Assembly: GCF_900582625.1 (NCBI RefSeq)
Contig: NZ_UTIQ01000084.1
Location: 682,001-746,000, forward strand
Direction of reading: 5' to 3'
Origin: Pseudomonas viridiflava
GTDB lineage: Bacteria; Pseudomonadota; Gammaproteobacteria; Pseudomonadales; Pseudomonadaceae
DNA: 64,000 nucleotides
In this document: positions 27,506 through 36,433 of the stretch, in pieces
How the letters are laid out: each line of letters opens with the position of its first letter
How positions within the stretch are numbered: position 1 is the first letter of the stretch
Translations under genes and position numbers: made by a program
The notes under the pieces: model-generated
What the model saw: the letters and a program-made list of their open reading frames with translations, nothing else
The model's database searches: none
Told to the model about the DNA's origin: nothing

Positions 27506-28954
27506 ATGCAACTCAAAGACGCTCAATTGTTTCGCCAGCAAGCCTTTATCGACGGCGCGTGGGTAGACGCGGACAGCGGCCAGACCATCAAGGTCAACAA
27601 CCCGGCCAACAATGAAATTCTCGGCACCGTGCCGAAGATGGGCGCGGCTGAAACCCGTCGCGCCATCGAGGCTGCCGACAAAGCGCTGCCGGCCTGGCGT
27701 GCACTGACCGCCAAAGAGCGCTCCAACAAGCTGCGTCGCTGGTTTGAGTTGATGATCGAGAACCAGGACGACCTCGGCCGCCTGATGACCCTCGAGCAAG
27801 GCAAGCCATTGGCCGAAGCCAAAGGCGAAATCGCCTACGCCGCTTCCTTTATTGAGTGGTTCGCTGAAGAAGCCAAACGCGTGTATGGCGACGTCATTCC
27901 AGGCCACCAGCCGGACAAACGCCTGATCGTGCTCAAGCAGCCAATTGGCGTTACTGCGGCCATCACGCCGTGGAACTTCCCGGCCGCGATGATCACCCGT
28001 AAAGCCGGCCCGGCCCTGGCCGCAGGCTGCACCATGGTGCTCAAGCCCGCCAGCCAGACGCCTTATTCCGCGTTGGCCCTGGCCGAACTGGCGCAGCGTG
28101 CCGGCATTCCGAAAGGCGTGTTTAGCGTGGTGACCGGCAGCGCTGGCGACATCGGCAGCGAGCTGACCAGCAACCCCATCGTGCGCAAACTGTCGTTCAC
28201 CGGCTCGACTGAAATTGGTCGTCAGCTAATGGCTGAATGCGCCCACGACATCAAGAAAGTCTCGCTGGAGCTGGGCGGCAACGCGCCGTTCATTGTTTTC
28301 GACGACGCTGATCTGGATGCCGCTGTCGACGGCGCGATCATTTCCAAATACCGCAACAACGGCCAGACCTGCGTCTGCGCCAACCGTCTGTACATTCAAG
28401 ACAGCGTGTACGACGCGTTCGTGGAAAAACTGAAAGTGGCTGTGGCCAAGCTGAAAATCGGCAACGGTCTGGAAGACGGCACCACCACTGGCCCGCTGAT
28501 CGACGACAAAGCGGTCGCCAAAGTGCAAGAGCACATCGCTGACGCCATCAGCAAAGGCGCCAAAGTGGTGTCCGGCGGCAAGGCTCACAGCCTGGGCGGC
28601 AGCTTTTTCGAGCCGACTATTCTGGTAGACGTGCCGAAAACCGCTGCAGTCGCCAAGGAAGAAACTTTTGGCCCGCTGGCGCCGCTGTTCCGCTTTAAAG
28701 ACGAAGCCGATGTGATCGCTCAGGCGAACGACACCGAATTCGGTCTGGCCTCGTACTTCTACGCTCGCGACTTGGGCCGTGTGTTCCGTGTGGCTGAAGC
28801 GCTGGAATACGGCATGGTCGGCATCAACACCGGTCTGATCTCCAACGAAGTGGCGCCATTCGGCGGCATCAAGGCCTCGGGTCTTGGCCGTGAAGGTTCG
28901 AAATACGGCATCGAAGACTATTTGGAGATCAAGTATCTCTGCCTCGGTGTGTAA
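27506..28954 (+). CDS. gabD: NADP-dependent succinate-semialdehyde dehydrogenase
   Basis: 482 aa, full-length aldehyde dehydrogenase family. Key elements are PWNFPAAMITRKAGPALAAG (cofactor binding), FTGSTEIGRQLM, ELGGNAPFIVFDDADLD with the general-base glutamate, and the catalytic cysteine in NNGQTCVCANR. It oxidises succinic semialdehyde to succinate, the last step of GABA catabolism. The start at 27506 (MQLKDAQLFRQQAF) follows AAAGGAGACGGCT. Its partner gabT is about 370 bp downstream on the same strand. Confidence 0.96.
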   Translation: MQLKDAQLFRQQAFIDGAWVDADSGQTIKVNNPANNEILGTVPKMGAAETRRAIEAADKALPAWRALTAKERSNKLRRWFELMIENQDDLGRLMTLEQGKPLAEAKGEIAYAASFIEWFAEEAKRVYGDVIPGHQPDKRLIVLKQPIGVTAAITPWNFPAAMITRKAGPALAAGCTMVLKPASQTPYSALALAELAQRAGIPKGVFSVVTGSAGDIGSELTSNPIVRKLSFTGSTEIGRQLMAECAHDIKKVSLELGGNAPFIVFDDADLDAAVDGAIISKYRNNGQTCVCANRLYIQDSVYDAFVEKLKVAVAKLKIGNGLEDGTTTGPLIDDKAVAKVQEHIADAISKGAKVVSGGKAHSLGGSFFEPTILVDVPKTAAVAKEETFGPLAPLFRFKDEADVIAQANDTEFGLASYFYARDLGRVFRVAEALEYGMVGINTGLISNEVAPFGGIKASGLGREGSKYGIEDYLEIKYLCLGV

Positions 28955-29008
28955 CTAATCGACCTCCGGGTCGTCGGCCATACGGCGTTGAAGTGCTGCC
29001 TCAGATGC

Positions 29009-29248
29009 TCACGTACGAATGTACGAATGTACGAATGTACGAATGTACGCTGCGCTCTTCGCCAGCATTTCGCCTTGTCTGGCCTTAGCCCCGAAGCTCT
29101 CGAGCGGCGTTAAGCCGAAGAGCACAAAGAGCAAAAGCATTAAGGCGTTATTGAAGTACCCCAGGGCGGAACCAACGAGCCGGCCCGCCCGGGCAGCAGC
29201 ACCGCACCAAAGAACCTGAGCAACCGGCAGGGCGTGGCAGTCGATCAT
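29009..29248 (-). CDS. Possible small hydrophobic protein ending in an 8-bp tandem repeat
   Basis: A 79-codon frame opposite to gabD/gabT fills most of their 370-bp interval. It contains a hydrophobic segment (ALMLLLFVLFGLTPLE) and ends in YIRTFVHSYIRT, encoded by the tandem repeat at 29013-29049. Because the repeat unit is 8 bp, repeat number changes alter the reading frame. No clear ribosome-binding site was found. It may be a real short membrane protein, or a spurious frame in a dispersed repeat element; I lean to the latter. Confidence 0.25.
   Translation of the reverse strand: MIDCHALPVAQVLWCGAAARAGRLVGSALGYFNNALMLLLFVLFGLTPLESFGAKARQGEMLAKSAAYIRTFVHSYIRT
29013..29049. repeat. 8-bp tandem repeat (GTACGAAT, 4 copies plus partial)
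   Basis: Four exact head-to-tail copies of GTACGAAT at 29013-29044 followed by GTACG. It lies between gabD and gabT. Each unit contains the palindromic GTAC. Confidence 0.97.
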
Positions 29249-29325
29249 CGTATGCTGCCGCGCCTTTCCCCGATTGCGTTTATCCCACTGCGCCGCCCGA
29301 TGAAGCGGCGAATGAGGACCGAAAC

Positions 29326-30606
29326 ATGAGCAAGACTAACGAATCCCTGATGCAACGCCGCATGGCCGCCGTACCGCGCGGTGTGGGCCAAATTCACCCG
29401 ATTTTCGCTGAGCGCGCCGAAAACGCCACCGTGTGGGACGTTGAAGGCCGTGAGTTCATCGACTTCGCCGGCGGCATCGCCGTGCTCAACACCGGCCACC
29501 TGCACCCGAAAGTGGTTGCAGCGGTGCAAGAGCAACTGACCAAGCTGTCGCACACCTGCTTCCAGGTACTGGCTTACGAGCCCTACGTAGAGCTGTGTGA
29601 AGAAATCGCCAAGCGCGTTCCAGGCGACTTCGCCAAGAAAACCCTGCTGGTGACGTCCGGCTCCGAAGCCGTCGAAAACGCCGTGAAAATCGCCCGTGCT
29701 GCCACTGGCCGCGCTGGCGTAATCGCCTTCACCGGCGCTTACCACGGCCGCACCATGATGACCCTGAGCCTCACCGGCAAAGTGGTGCCGTACTCCGCGG
29801 GCATGGGCCTGATGCCTGCCGGCGTATACCGCGCCCAGTCGCCTTGCGAGCTGCACGGTGTGAGCGAAGACGAGTCCATCGCCAGCATCGAACGCATCTT
29901 CAAGAACGACGCGCAGCCGTCCGACATCGCCGCCATCATCATCGAGCCGGTGCAGGGCGAAGGGGGTTTCTACACCAACTCCAAAGCCTTCATGCAGCGC
30001 CTGCGCGCCCTGTGCGACCAGCACGGCATTCTGCTGATCGCTGACGAAGTGCAAACCGGCGCTGGCCGTACCGGCACCTTCTTCGCCACTGAACAACTGG
30101 GCGTGATTCCCGACCTGACCACCTTCGCTAAATCCGTCGGCGGCGGTTTCCCGATTTCCGGCGTTAGCGGTAAAGCCGAAATCATGGACGCCATCGCGCC
30201 GGGCGGCCTGGGCGGCACTTATGCCGGTAGCCCGATCGCCTGTGCGGCCGCGCTGGCCGTGCTGAAAGTGTTTGATGAAGAGAAGCTGCTGGAGCGCTCG
30301 CAAGCCTTGGGCGAACGCCTGAAGGCCGGTCTGCGCGACATTCAGGCCAAGCATTCGGTTATTGGCGACGTCCGTGGTCTGGGTTCGATGATCGCCATCG
30401 AGCTGTTTGAAGGCGGCGACACCCACAAACCGGCGGCCGAACTGGTCGGCAAGATCGTTGCTCGCGCCCGCGAAAAAGGCCTGATCCTGCTGTCGTGCGG
30501 CACCTACTACAACGTCATCCGCTTCCTGATGCCGGTCACCATTCCTGATGCACAGCTCGACAAAGGCCTGGCCATTGTCGCCGAGTGCTTCGACGAACTC
30601 GCCTAG
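29326..30606 (+). CDS. gabT: 4-aminobutyrate--2-oxoglutarate aminotransferase
   Basis: 426 aa, full-length class III PLP aminotransferase. Conserved pieces are TSGSEAVENAVKIARAATGR, FTGAYHGRTMMTLSLTGK, LLIADEVQTGAGRTG (PLP-binding Asp) and the PLP lysine in TTFAKSVGGGFPISGV. It transfers the amino group of GABA to 2-oxoglutarate, giving succinic semialdehyde for GabD. The start at 29326 follows GAGGACCGAAAC. A terminator follows. Confidence 0.96.
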   Translation: MSKTNESLMQRRMAAVPRGVGQIHPIFAERAENATVWDVEGREFIDFAGGIAVLNTGHLHPKVVAAVQEQLTKLSHTCFQVLAYEPYVELCEEIAKRVPGDFAKKTLLVTSGSEAVENAVKIARAATGRAGVIAFTGAYHGRTMMTLSLTGKVVPYSAGMGLMPAGVYRAQSPCELHGVSEDESIASIERIFKNDAQPSDIAAIIIEPVQGEGGFYTNSKAFMQRLRALCDQHGILLIADEVQTGAGRTGTFFATEQLGVIPDLTTFAKSVGGGFPISGVSGKAEIMDAIAPGGLGGTYAGSPIACAAALAVLKVFDEEKLLERSQALGERLKAGLRDIQAKHSVIGDVRGLGSMIAIELFEGGDTHKPAAELVGKIVARAREKGLILLSCGTYYNVIRFLMPVTIPDAQLDKGLAIVAECFDELA

Positions 30607-30628
30607 GGCTCACCAGCTCGGCAGTGTT

Positions 30629-30657
30629 GAGACCCGCTTCGGCGGGTCTTTTTTTTG
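30629..30657 (+). terminator. Intrinsic terminator of gabT
   Basis: AGACCCGC-TTCG-GCGGGTCT followed by eight T: a stable tetraloop hairpin. Confidence 0.93.
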
Positions 30658-30664
30658 CCTGCGG

Positions 30665-31369
30665 TTAAGCCAGCGGCTTTAGCTGCCGATCAAACTCGGC
30701 CATTTTTGGGAACACCAGCGGCTGCGCGTTTTCAAGCCCGAGCAGGCGCTCGCGGTAGTCGGCCAGCATCGCCGTGCGGGCGTCGGCGTCGATATACGGC
30801 ACGTGATACGCCGCGAACGGCGGCAGCACGCTAAAACCGGCATACGCCAGCGTGCCGCGTTGCAAGTGGCGCAGCATCAGGTTCAGTTCGCCGTGAATCG
30901 CCTGCTCATCGGCAAACATGTGCGGCTGCGCGCCGATGGTGAAACTGAGCAGGGCTTTCTTGCCGCTCAGGCCGCCTTTGTCATAGAAACGCAGGCCGCC
31001 GTAGCACACGCCCGACACCAGTACGCGGTCGATCCAGCCTTTGAGAATGGCTGGCACCGAGCACCAGAAAATCGGGAAATTGAAAATCACCAAGTCGGCG
31101 GCCAGCAGCTTTTCAAGCTCGGCGGCGATGTCTTCGGCGAGTGCGTTCTGACCGTGGGCGTGGCGCTGCTCCAGGGCGTACACCAAGTAGTCCGGATTGC
31201 TGCGCGCCTGGAAGTCGGCAGCGCTGGCCACCGGGTTCCAGTTCATTGCGTACAGGTCGGACACCTGAACCGTGTGGCCGGCGGCTTCCAAGGTGCTGAC
31301 GGCCAGGTCTTTCATGGCGGTGCAGAACGATTGCGGCTCGGGATGGGCGTGAACAATAAGCACATTCAT
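30665..31369 (-). CDS. NAD(P)H dehydrogenase (quinone)-type flavoprotein (Flavodoxin_2 family)
   Basis: 234 aa from the ATG at 31369 (MNVLIVHAHPEPQSFCTAMK); the open frame continues upstream but only into a terminator hairpin. The FMN/FAD-binding opening and the core VIFNFPIFWCSVPAILKGWI are typical of the NQO1/MdaB/KefF group, which reduce quinones or electrophiles with NAD(P)H in the cytoplasm. The substrate is unknown. It lies downstream of the desaturase gene, separated by a terminator. Confidence 0.88.
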   Translation of the reverse strand: MNVLIVHAHPEPQSFCTAMKDLAVSTLEAAGHTVQVSDLYAMNWNPVASAADFQARSNPDYLVYALEQRHAHGQNALAEDIAAELEKLLAADLVIFNFPIFWCSVPAILKGWIDRVLVSGVCYGGLRFYDKGGLSGKKALLSFTIGAQPHMFADEQAIHGELNLMLRHLQRGTLAYAGFSVLPPFAAYHVPYIDADARTAMLADYRERLLGLENAQPLVFPKMAEFDRQLKPLA

Positions 31370-31394
31370 ACGTGGGCGGGCCTGTTGCGATAGA

Positions 31395-31421
31395 CGAAAA
31401 AAGCGGCGCCGAAGCGCCGCT
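31395..31421 (-). terminator. Intrinsic terminator of the desaturase gene
   Basis: On the minus strand AGCGGCGC-TTC-GGCGCCGCT is followed by TTTTTTCG. Confidence 0.88.
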
Positions 31422-31442
31422 GCATGACGGTGGCGAAACCGA

Positions 31443-32516
31443 TCAGGCGGTTTGCGTTTGCTGCGTTGCCGGTTTGCTTTCGGTGGTGCGGGTCCAGCGA
31501 TTGGCCCGGGCAAACGTGCCGAAGTCATTGAAGCGCACACCCGCTTCGCGCATCACTTTGTGCGCAAACGGCACGGTGAGCTGACGGATATAGAAGGGCT
31601 CTTTCACCACAAAGTGGTGGATCGCGTGGCTGCTGCCGAAGTTGAAGCAGAACGCTTGCAGCGGCCACATCCACCACGGGTTCAGCACCTGGCATTGCTG
31701 GATCACATTGCCCGGCTCGATGTCGCCGTAGTAGTGCATGTTCGAGCTAACAAAGTGCAGGCAAAAGGTGCGCAGCACGTTTGGGCCAACCAGCACGACG
31801 ACCGCGATATTGACGATGTTCATCACGTCCAGCGTGGTGGCCGACCACTCAATCGGCGAGCCCAGCAGGGTGGCGACGAAGGTGCTGATGTGAAAGCCCA
31901 GAAACACGTACCAGGTGCCCCAGTTCAGCAGGCCCAGCGGCGCGTACACCTTCAGGGTGCGGCTGACGATCAGCCATTTGTGGCTCCAGGTTTTGGCGCG
32001 CAGGAAGCGAATGAACGAGGACATCATGTTGTCGCCCACCATCAGCAACCGTGCGATGCCCCACGGCTCGCCGTTGGTGATGGCGCGCTCTTCCATGTCG
32101 GTTTCGGTGCCCGACACTTTGTGGTGATTGAGGTGCAGATGGCGGCGCACCCACGGGTTGATGGTGCTTGGGCGAGCCAGCCACACCAGAGCCATCATCA
32201 GGTTGTGCGGCACGCGTTGTTTGCGAAAGTACATGGAGTGGATCAGGTCATGTTCCAGCTCGTGGGTCAGCGAGGCGAAGAAGGCGTTGAGCAGCAAGCA
32301 CGCCCACCAGGCCATGTAGCCTTCGATATACAGCGCGGCGCTGCCGATCATGCCGGCCAGGGCGAAGGCGAGAATGCCGGCGCCGAGGGCGTCTTGGTGT
32401 TTAAGAATCGGGAAGCGCTGGCGCAGCTCGACGCCGTGGGCCATCACAACTTCGCGAATATGCGCAGCGCGTTGTTGCGCATTCTGGTTCACGGGGCTTG
32501 CAGGAGAGTGGGACAT
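31443..32516 (-). CDS. Membrane fatty acid desaturase
   Basis: 357 aa. Histidine boxes of the membrane di-iron desaturase family are present: HELEHDLIH (about residue 89), HLHLNHH (about 127) and HAIHH near residue 302. Hydrophobic stretches about 44-85 and around 185-240 form the membrane helices. Such enzymes use O2 to introduce double bonds into fatty acyl chains or act on related lipids; the substrate is not clear and a hydroxylase is possible. It is divergent from an AraC-type regulator 98 bp away, a pattern that suggests control by that protein. Confidence 0.88.
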   Translation of the reverse strand: MSHSPASPVNQNAQQRAAHIREVVMAHGVELRQRFPILKHQDALGAGILAFALAGMIGSAALYIEGYMAWWACLLLNAFFASLTHELEHDLIHSMYFRKQRVPHNLMMALVWLARPSTINPWVRRHLHLNHHKVSGTETDMEERAITNGEPWGIARLLMVGDNMMSSFIRFLRAKTWSHKWLIVSRTLKVYAPLGLLNWGTWYVFLGFHISTFVATLLGSPIEWSATTLDVMNIVNIAVVVLVGPNVLRTFCLHFVSSNMHYYGDIEPGNVIQQCQVLNPWWMWPLQAFCFNFGSSHAIHHFVVKEPFYIRQLTVPFAHKVMREAGVRFNDFGTFARANRWTRTTESKPATQQTQTA

Positions 32517-32614
32517 GCTTACATCCTCTAATTAACGTGAGGCCACTGTGCCGGGCCGGGCGCCCGCCGGCCTGACCTCGAACGCCAACCTGTTGACCGG
32601 ATGCGCCAATCTGC

Positions 32615-33631
32615 ATGACTGCTGAACCCACCACCCTCGCCAGCTGGACCCGGGCACTGCGCAAGCAGCTCGACGCCCTGGGCCTGGATAGCGCGCAGCT
32701 GTGCCTGGACGCCGGCCTTGATCCCGCCTTGATGGAACACCCCAACGCGCGCTATCCGCTGTCGGCCACCACACGGCTGTGGCGCCTGGCTGTCGAGGCC
32801 AGTGGCGACCCGGCGCTGGGCTTGAAAACCTCGCAATACGTCAGCCCCACCAGCTTTCACGCGCTGGGTTATGCGTTGATTGCCAGCGGCAGTTTGCGCG
32901 AGGTGTTCGAGCGCATCGTGCGCTATCACCAAGTGGTCAGTGATGCCCTCAGCCTGGAACTGAAAACCCTGCCCGATCGCTACGAGTTCTACCTGAAAGT
33001 GCCCCTCGGCGGCCCGGCGCCGGCGCCCGAGGCGATTGATGCGTTTATCGCCATTTACGTGCGTACTTGCCGCAACCGCCTGGGTCGCGACTTCGCGCCA
33101 CTGGCCGTGCACCTTCGCCGGGCAACGCCCGCAGACCCGACGCCGTGGCAGGAAGCGCTGCGTGCGCCGATCCACTTCGGCGCCGCGCAAGACTTCCTGC
33201 AATTTCCCCGGCAGCCGTTCGACAACACCCTCGAAGACGGCAACGAAGAGCTGGCCGAGCACAACGAAACCGTGCTCAAGCGCACCCTCGAACAGCTTCA
33301 GCCCGTGACCTGGCGGCGCCGTGTTTGTGCCTGCCTGGAAAGCCAGTTGCCCAACGGCGAGCCCTCGGCCGAACGCATCGCCAGCAGCTTGCACCTGAGC
33401 CTGCGCAGCTTGCAGCGCCACCTGGCCGACGAAGGTTGCAGCTATGAGCAGTTGCTCAGCGAAACCCGGCAGAACCTGGCCCTGCAACACATGCGCGACC
33501 CGCATTGCTCCATCAGCGAAATCGCCTACCTGCTGGGCTTTGCCGACAGCAGCAGCTTCAGCCGCGCGTTCAAACGCTGGACCGGCCAGGCGCCGAGCCA
33601 ATACCGCGACGGGCTGTTGGCCAAGCCGTAG
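32615..33631 (+). CDS. AraC-family transcriptional regulator with arabinose-binding-like N-terminal domain
   Basis: 338 aa. Residues about 20-205 match the PF12625-type (OruR/ArgR-like) sensing domain seen in many Pseudomonas regulators (FHALGYALIASGSLREVFER). The C-terminal AraC HTH (about 240-335) contains LSLRSLQRHLADEGCSYEQL and ISEIAYLLGFADSSSFSRAF. It is transcribed divergently from the desaturase, so lipid- or fatty-acid-linked control of that gene is the simplest inference. Confidence 0.9.
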   Translation: MTAEPTTLASWTRALRKQLDALGLDSAQLCLDAGLDPALMEHPNARYPLSATTRLWRLAVEASGDPALGLKTSQYVSPTSFHALGYALIASGSLREVFERIVRYHQVVSDALSLELKTLPDRYEFYLKVPLGGPAPAPEAIDAFIAIYVRTCRNRLGRDFAPLAVHLRRATPADPTPWQEALRAPIHFGAAQDFLQFPRQPFDNTLEDGNEELAEHNETVLKRTLEQLQPVTWRRRVCACLESQLPNGEPSAERIASSLHLSLRSLQRHLADEGCSYEQLLSETRQNLALQHMRDPHCSISEIAYLLGFADSSSFSRAFKRWTGQAPSQYRDGLLAKP

Positions 33632-33728
33632 TGCACCCCGTGCTAAAGCCTACTGGCAGCTCGGCCGATGACATGCTCGAATACGCGACCGTTGCGTTGC
33701 CAGCACCATAAGAACAAGAGGTTTGCCG

Positions 33729-35297
33729 ATGCGCCCCGCTTACTCTCGCCGCCCGTGGGTCTGCCTGCTGCACGCTGCCGGGCTGGCCGTGCTGATGGTG
33801 GTTTACCAACAAACCCAGCTGCCGCTGTACCTGAGCATTCCCGCGTATTTGCTGCTGGCGCTGTGGCCATGGCTTGGCCCATGGGAAATCCCGGCGCTCG
33901 ACGACAGCGGCCCGGCACAAGCGCCGCAGGCATTCAGCGAACTCAGCCAGAAACTCTCGCGCAGCACCTGCAATAACGCGCTGTCGGCGGCGCAGGTGGC
34001 GTTCGGCGTGCAACAAATGGCCGACAAACTCCAGTCGCAACTGCACGCCGTCGAGCAGATGAGCGTCGGCGCTCAGGCCATGACCGACACCGAACAGGCC
34101 AGCGCGCAACGCGCCGAACACACCCTCAGCGCCGCGCAAGCGGTTCGCCAGCGCAGTGACGACGGCCAGCACGCGTTACAGCACGCCATTGCGCGCATGC
34201 AGCAACTCAGTGTGCAGGCGGCCGACAGCCGCACGCTGATGGATGGTCTGAGCAGCCGCACCGAGCAGATCCAGCAAGTTACGCAAGTCATTCAATCCAT
34301 CGCCAGCCAGACCAACCTGCTCGCGCTGAACGCTGCCATCGAAGCCGCCCGCGCGGGCGATCAGGGCCGTGGCTTTGCCGTGGTCGCGGACGAGGTGCGC
34401 AAGCTCGCCGGGCGCACCGCCGAGGCCACCGAAGAAGTCGCGCAGATCGTCACCGACATTCGCCAGCAAAGCAGCGCCGTGGTCAGCCACATTCAGCAGC
34501 AAGCCAGCGAACTCGACGGCGCCGCCGCGCAGGTTGAAGCCAGCGGCGAGCACCTGTTGGGCATTACCGAATTAGCCAGCGAGGTGCAAAACCAGGTCGA
34601 CGCCATCAACAGCGGCACCGAGAGTAACCACCAGCAGCTGTCGGCGTTATTCAGTGCACTGGAGCAATTGCGCGGCGACGTTCACGGCAGCGAAACGCAA
34701 ACCCGCGAACTGGCCCAGGCCGCGCAGCGGTTGGTCGGCCAGGCGGAAACGGTGAGCGAGCAACTGGCCGAGGTGGGCTTGGATGACTACCACCAACGCA
34801 TCTACGACCTGGCCCGCGAAGGCGCTGCCGCCATCGGCGCGCAGTTTGAAGCCGACATTCAGGCCGGACGTGTCAGCCTCGGCGACTTGTTCGACCGCAG
34901 CTATCAGCCCATCGCCAATAGCTTTCCGGCCAAATACCGCACACGCTTCGACGCCTATGCCGACCAGGTGCTGCCCGCCATTCAGGAGCCGCTGCTCTCG
35001 CGCCACGAAGGCCTGGTCTTCGCCATCGCCAGCACCCCGGACGGCTACGTGCCTACCCACAACCGCGCCTTCAACCACGCCCCCACCGGTGATCGCGCCG
35101 TGGACACCGTGAAAAGCCGCAGCAAACGGCTGTTCAACGACCCCACTGGCATCCGCTGCGGCAGCCATGAGCAGGCGCTGCTGCTGCAGACGTACAGCCG
35201 CGATACCGGGGAGTTGATGCACGATTTGTCGGTGCCGATTACGGTGCAGGGACGGCATTGGGGTGGGTTGCGGTTGGGGTATCGGCCGCAGGGGTGA
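33729..35297 (+). CDS. Methyl-accepting chemotaxis protein with C-terminal sensor-like domain
   Basis: 522 aa from the ATG at 33729, which has AAGAGG upstream; a TTG two codons earlier is less likely. Two closely spaced membrane helices (about residues 12-28 and 35-50) leave almost no periplasmic loop. The cytoplasmic coiled-coil signalling domain contains the highly conserved hairpin tip [20 protein letters not shown], followed by [14 protein letters not shown]. From about residue 350 a C-terminal domain follows ([40 protein letters not shown]), a known accessory module of some pseudomonad chemoreceptors that is probably the ligand sensor. There is no C-terminal CheR/CheB pentapeptide. Confidence 0.92.
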   Translation: MRPAYSRRPWVCLLHAAGLAVLMVVYQQTQLPLYLSIPAYLLLALWPWLGPWEIPALDDSGPAQAPQAFSELSQKLSRSTCNNALSAAQVAFGVQQMADKLQSQLHAVEQMSVGAQAMTDTEQASAQRAEHTLSAAQAVRQRSDDGQHALQHAIARMQQLSVQAADSRTLMDGLSSRTEQIQQVTQVIQSIASQTNLLALNAAIEAARAGDQGRGFAVVADEVRKLAGRTAEATEEVAQIVTDIRQQSSAVVSHIQQQASELDGAAAQVEASGEHLLGITELASEVQNQVDAINSGTESNHQQLSALFSALEQLRGDVHGSETQTRELAQAAQRLVGQAETVSEQLAEVGLDDYHQRIYDLAREGAAAIGAQFEADIQAGRVSLGDLFDRSYQPIANSFPAKYRTRFDAYADQVLPAIQEPLLSRHEGLVFAIASTPDGYVPTHNRAFNHAPTGDRAVDTVKSRSKRLFNDPTGIRCGSHEQALLLQTYSRDTGELMHDLSVPITVQGRHWGGLRLGYRPQG

Positions 35298-35329
35298 TGA
35301 GGGCGCGGGTTGGTCACGATTCTTCGTCT

Positions 35330-35620
35330 GATCCAACATTCTGGATCCCCGCGTTCGCGAGGATGACGGAGGTTTGTTTGAAGACCACCGTCATCCTCGC
35401 GAACGCGGCGGTCCGACGATTCGGGATCCAGTATCTCGGATGAAACACAAATCAGCCCATCAACCTCCCAGCGCCACCCACAAAACCCTGGCTGGCGAAT
35501 CGCCGGACCACCGCCAACGCGGGGACGACGGAGGTTTGGAGGAAAAATACCGTCATTCCCGCGCAGGCGGGAATCCAGAATCTCGGATGAAACCCAAATC
35601 GCAGCCCAACAACCCCTCAC
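35330..35620. repeat. Dispersed intergenic repeat cluster with 21-bp perfect inverted repeat
   Basis: The region between the chemoreceptor and the Crp-like gene holds a perfect 21-bp inverted pair (35349-35369 and 35388-35408, arm opening CCGCGTTCGCGAGGATGACG). It also holds two related modules ending in ATCTCGGATGAAAC (35433 and 35580 areas), and a CGTCATTCCCGCGCAGGCGG-type hairpin near 35551. These are typical noncoding dispersed repeats. The 334-bp interval contains no credible gene. Confidence 0.8.
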
Positions 35621-35631
35621 GCCAAAACCCA

Positions 35632-36324
35632 TCACACCTCCCCCTCCGCCACCCCTCGCAACCGCTCCACATCCACAATCTCAATCTCCCCATACGTCAG
35701 CCGCACTATCCCCTGCGCCTGCAGTTCCTTGAGTATCTGGTTAGTCGTCTGCCGAGAAATCGCCAGCATCAGCGCCAGCTGTTCCTGGGCCAAATGCAGT
35801 ACGCGCCGCGTGTCGCCCTCGCCGTAGTTGTCGGCAATCATCAACAGCCGCTGGGCCAGGCGTGGCGCGGCGGGTAGCAGGCTGATCTGCTCCAGGGCGA
35901 TAAACGCCAAACGCAATTTCTGGCTCATCAACAAGGCGAAATCGCGCCAATAGGCGGGCTGGCGTTGCAGCATCGCGTTCAGTGCACCTTGCGCCACGTG
36001 CAGCAACACGGTGGGCCCCTCGGCAAAGGCGTCGTGGGTGCGGGGCTGGCCGTCGAACAGGGAGATTTCGCCGAACCAGTAGGGCGGCTCAACCAGCGTC
36101 AGCAGCGCCTCCTTGCCGTTAACGCTCACCGCCCCCACACGCATGGCGCCTTCCACCACCGCGTACAACCCGCACGGCTGATCGCCACGGTGGAACAGGC
36201 GTTCGCCACTCTGCAGGCGGCGCACCTGTGCTTGGCTCAGCAGTTCATCTTGCAGCGGCTGGGGCAGGTGGCTAAACCACTGGCCGGTGCGTAGCAGGGG
36301 CAGGTACGGCGATACGTCGTTCAT
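35632..36324 (-). CDS. Crp/Fnr-family transcriptional regulator
   Basis: 230 aa. The N-terminal cyclic-nucleotide-binding-like fold (about 15-135; GERLFHRGDQPCGLYAVVEG, GEISLFDGQPRTHDAF) is joined by a long dimer helix to a winged HTH (about 165-228; LAQEQLALMLAISRQTTNQI). The effector pocket resembles CRP at GEISLFDG, but there are no clustered cysteines, so an FNR iron-sulfur cluster is unlikely. The recognition helix reads SRQTTNQIL where E. coli CRP has SRETVGRIL, implying a shifted operator. A perfect palindrome with CRP spacing lies 27 bp upstream of its start, between it and the divergent Mpo1-like gene. Confidence 0.92.
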   Translation of the reverse strand: MNDVSPYLPLLRTGQWFSHLPQPLQDELLSQAQVRRLQSGERLFHRGDQPCGLYAVVEGAMRVGAVSVNGKEALLTLVEPPYWFGEISLFDGQPRTHDAFAEGPTVLLHVAQGALNAMLQRQPAYWRDFALLMSQKLRLAFIALEQISLLPAAPRLAQRLLMIADNYGEGDTRRVLHLAQEQLALMLAISRQTTNQILKELQAQGIVRLTYGEIEIVDVERLRGVAEGEV

Positions 36325-36350
36325 GGGTAATCCGGGTGCGGGCTAAGGTT

Positions 36351-36366
36351 TGTCAGGTACCTGACA
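36351..36366. promoter_or_regulatory. Perfect palindrome in the Crp-like/Mpo1-like divergent promoter
   Basis: TGTCAGGTACCTGACA is fully symmetric. Half-sites TGTCA and TGACA separated by 6 bp have the same geometry as the CRP site TGTGA-N6-TCACA. It is the probable operator of the adjacent Crp/Fnr-type regulator. Confidence 0.6.
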
Positions 36367-36433
36367 GAGTTGCAGCTTACTCAACCTGCATGATTCATCC
36401 AGCCCGAATAGAGGCAGCCTCCGAGGACATAAA

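Noticed and set aside
29245..30426. 393-codon minus-strand frame opposite gabT
   Set aside because: Shadow of gabT with no homology features.
35330..35620. Possible small CDS in the intergenic repeats after the chemoreceptor
   Set aside because: Open frames there are carried by dispersed repeats and lack start signals.
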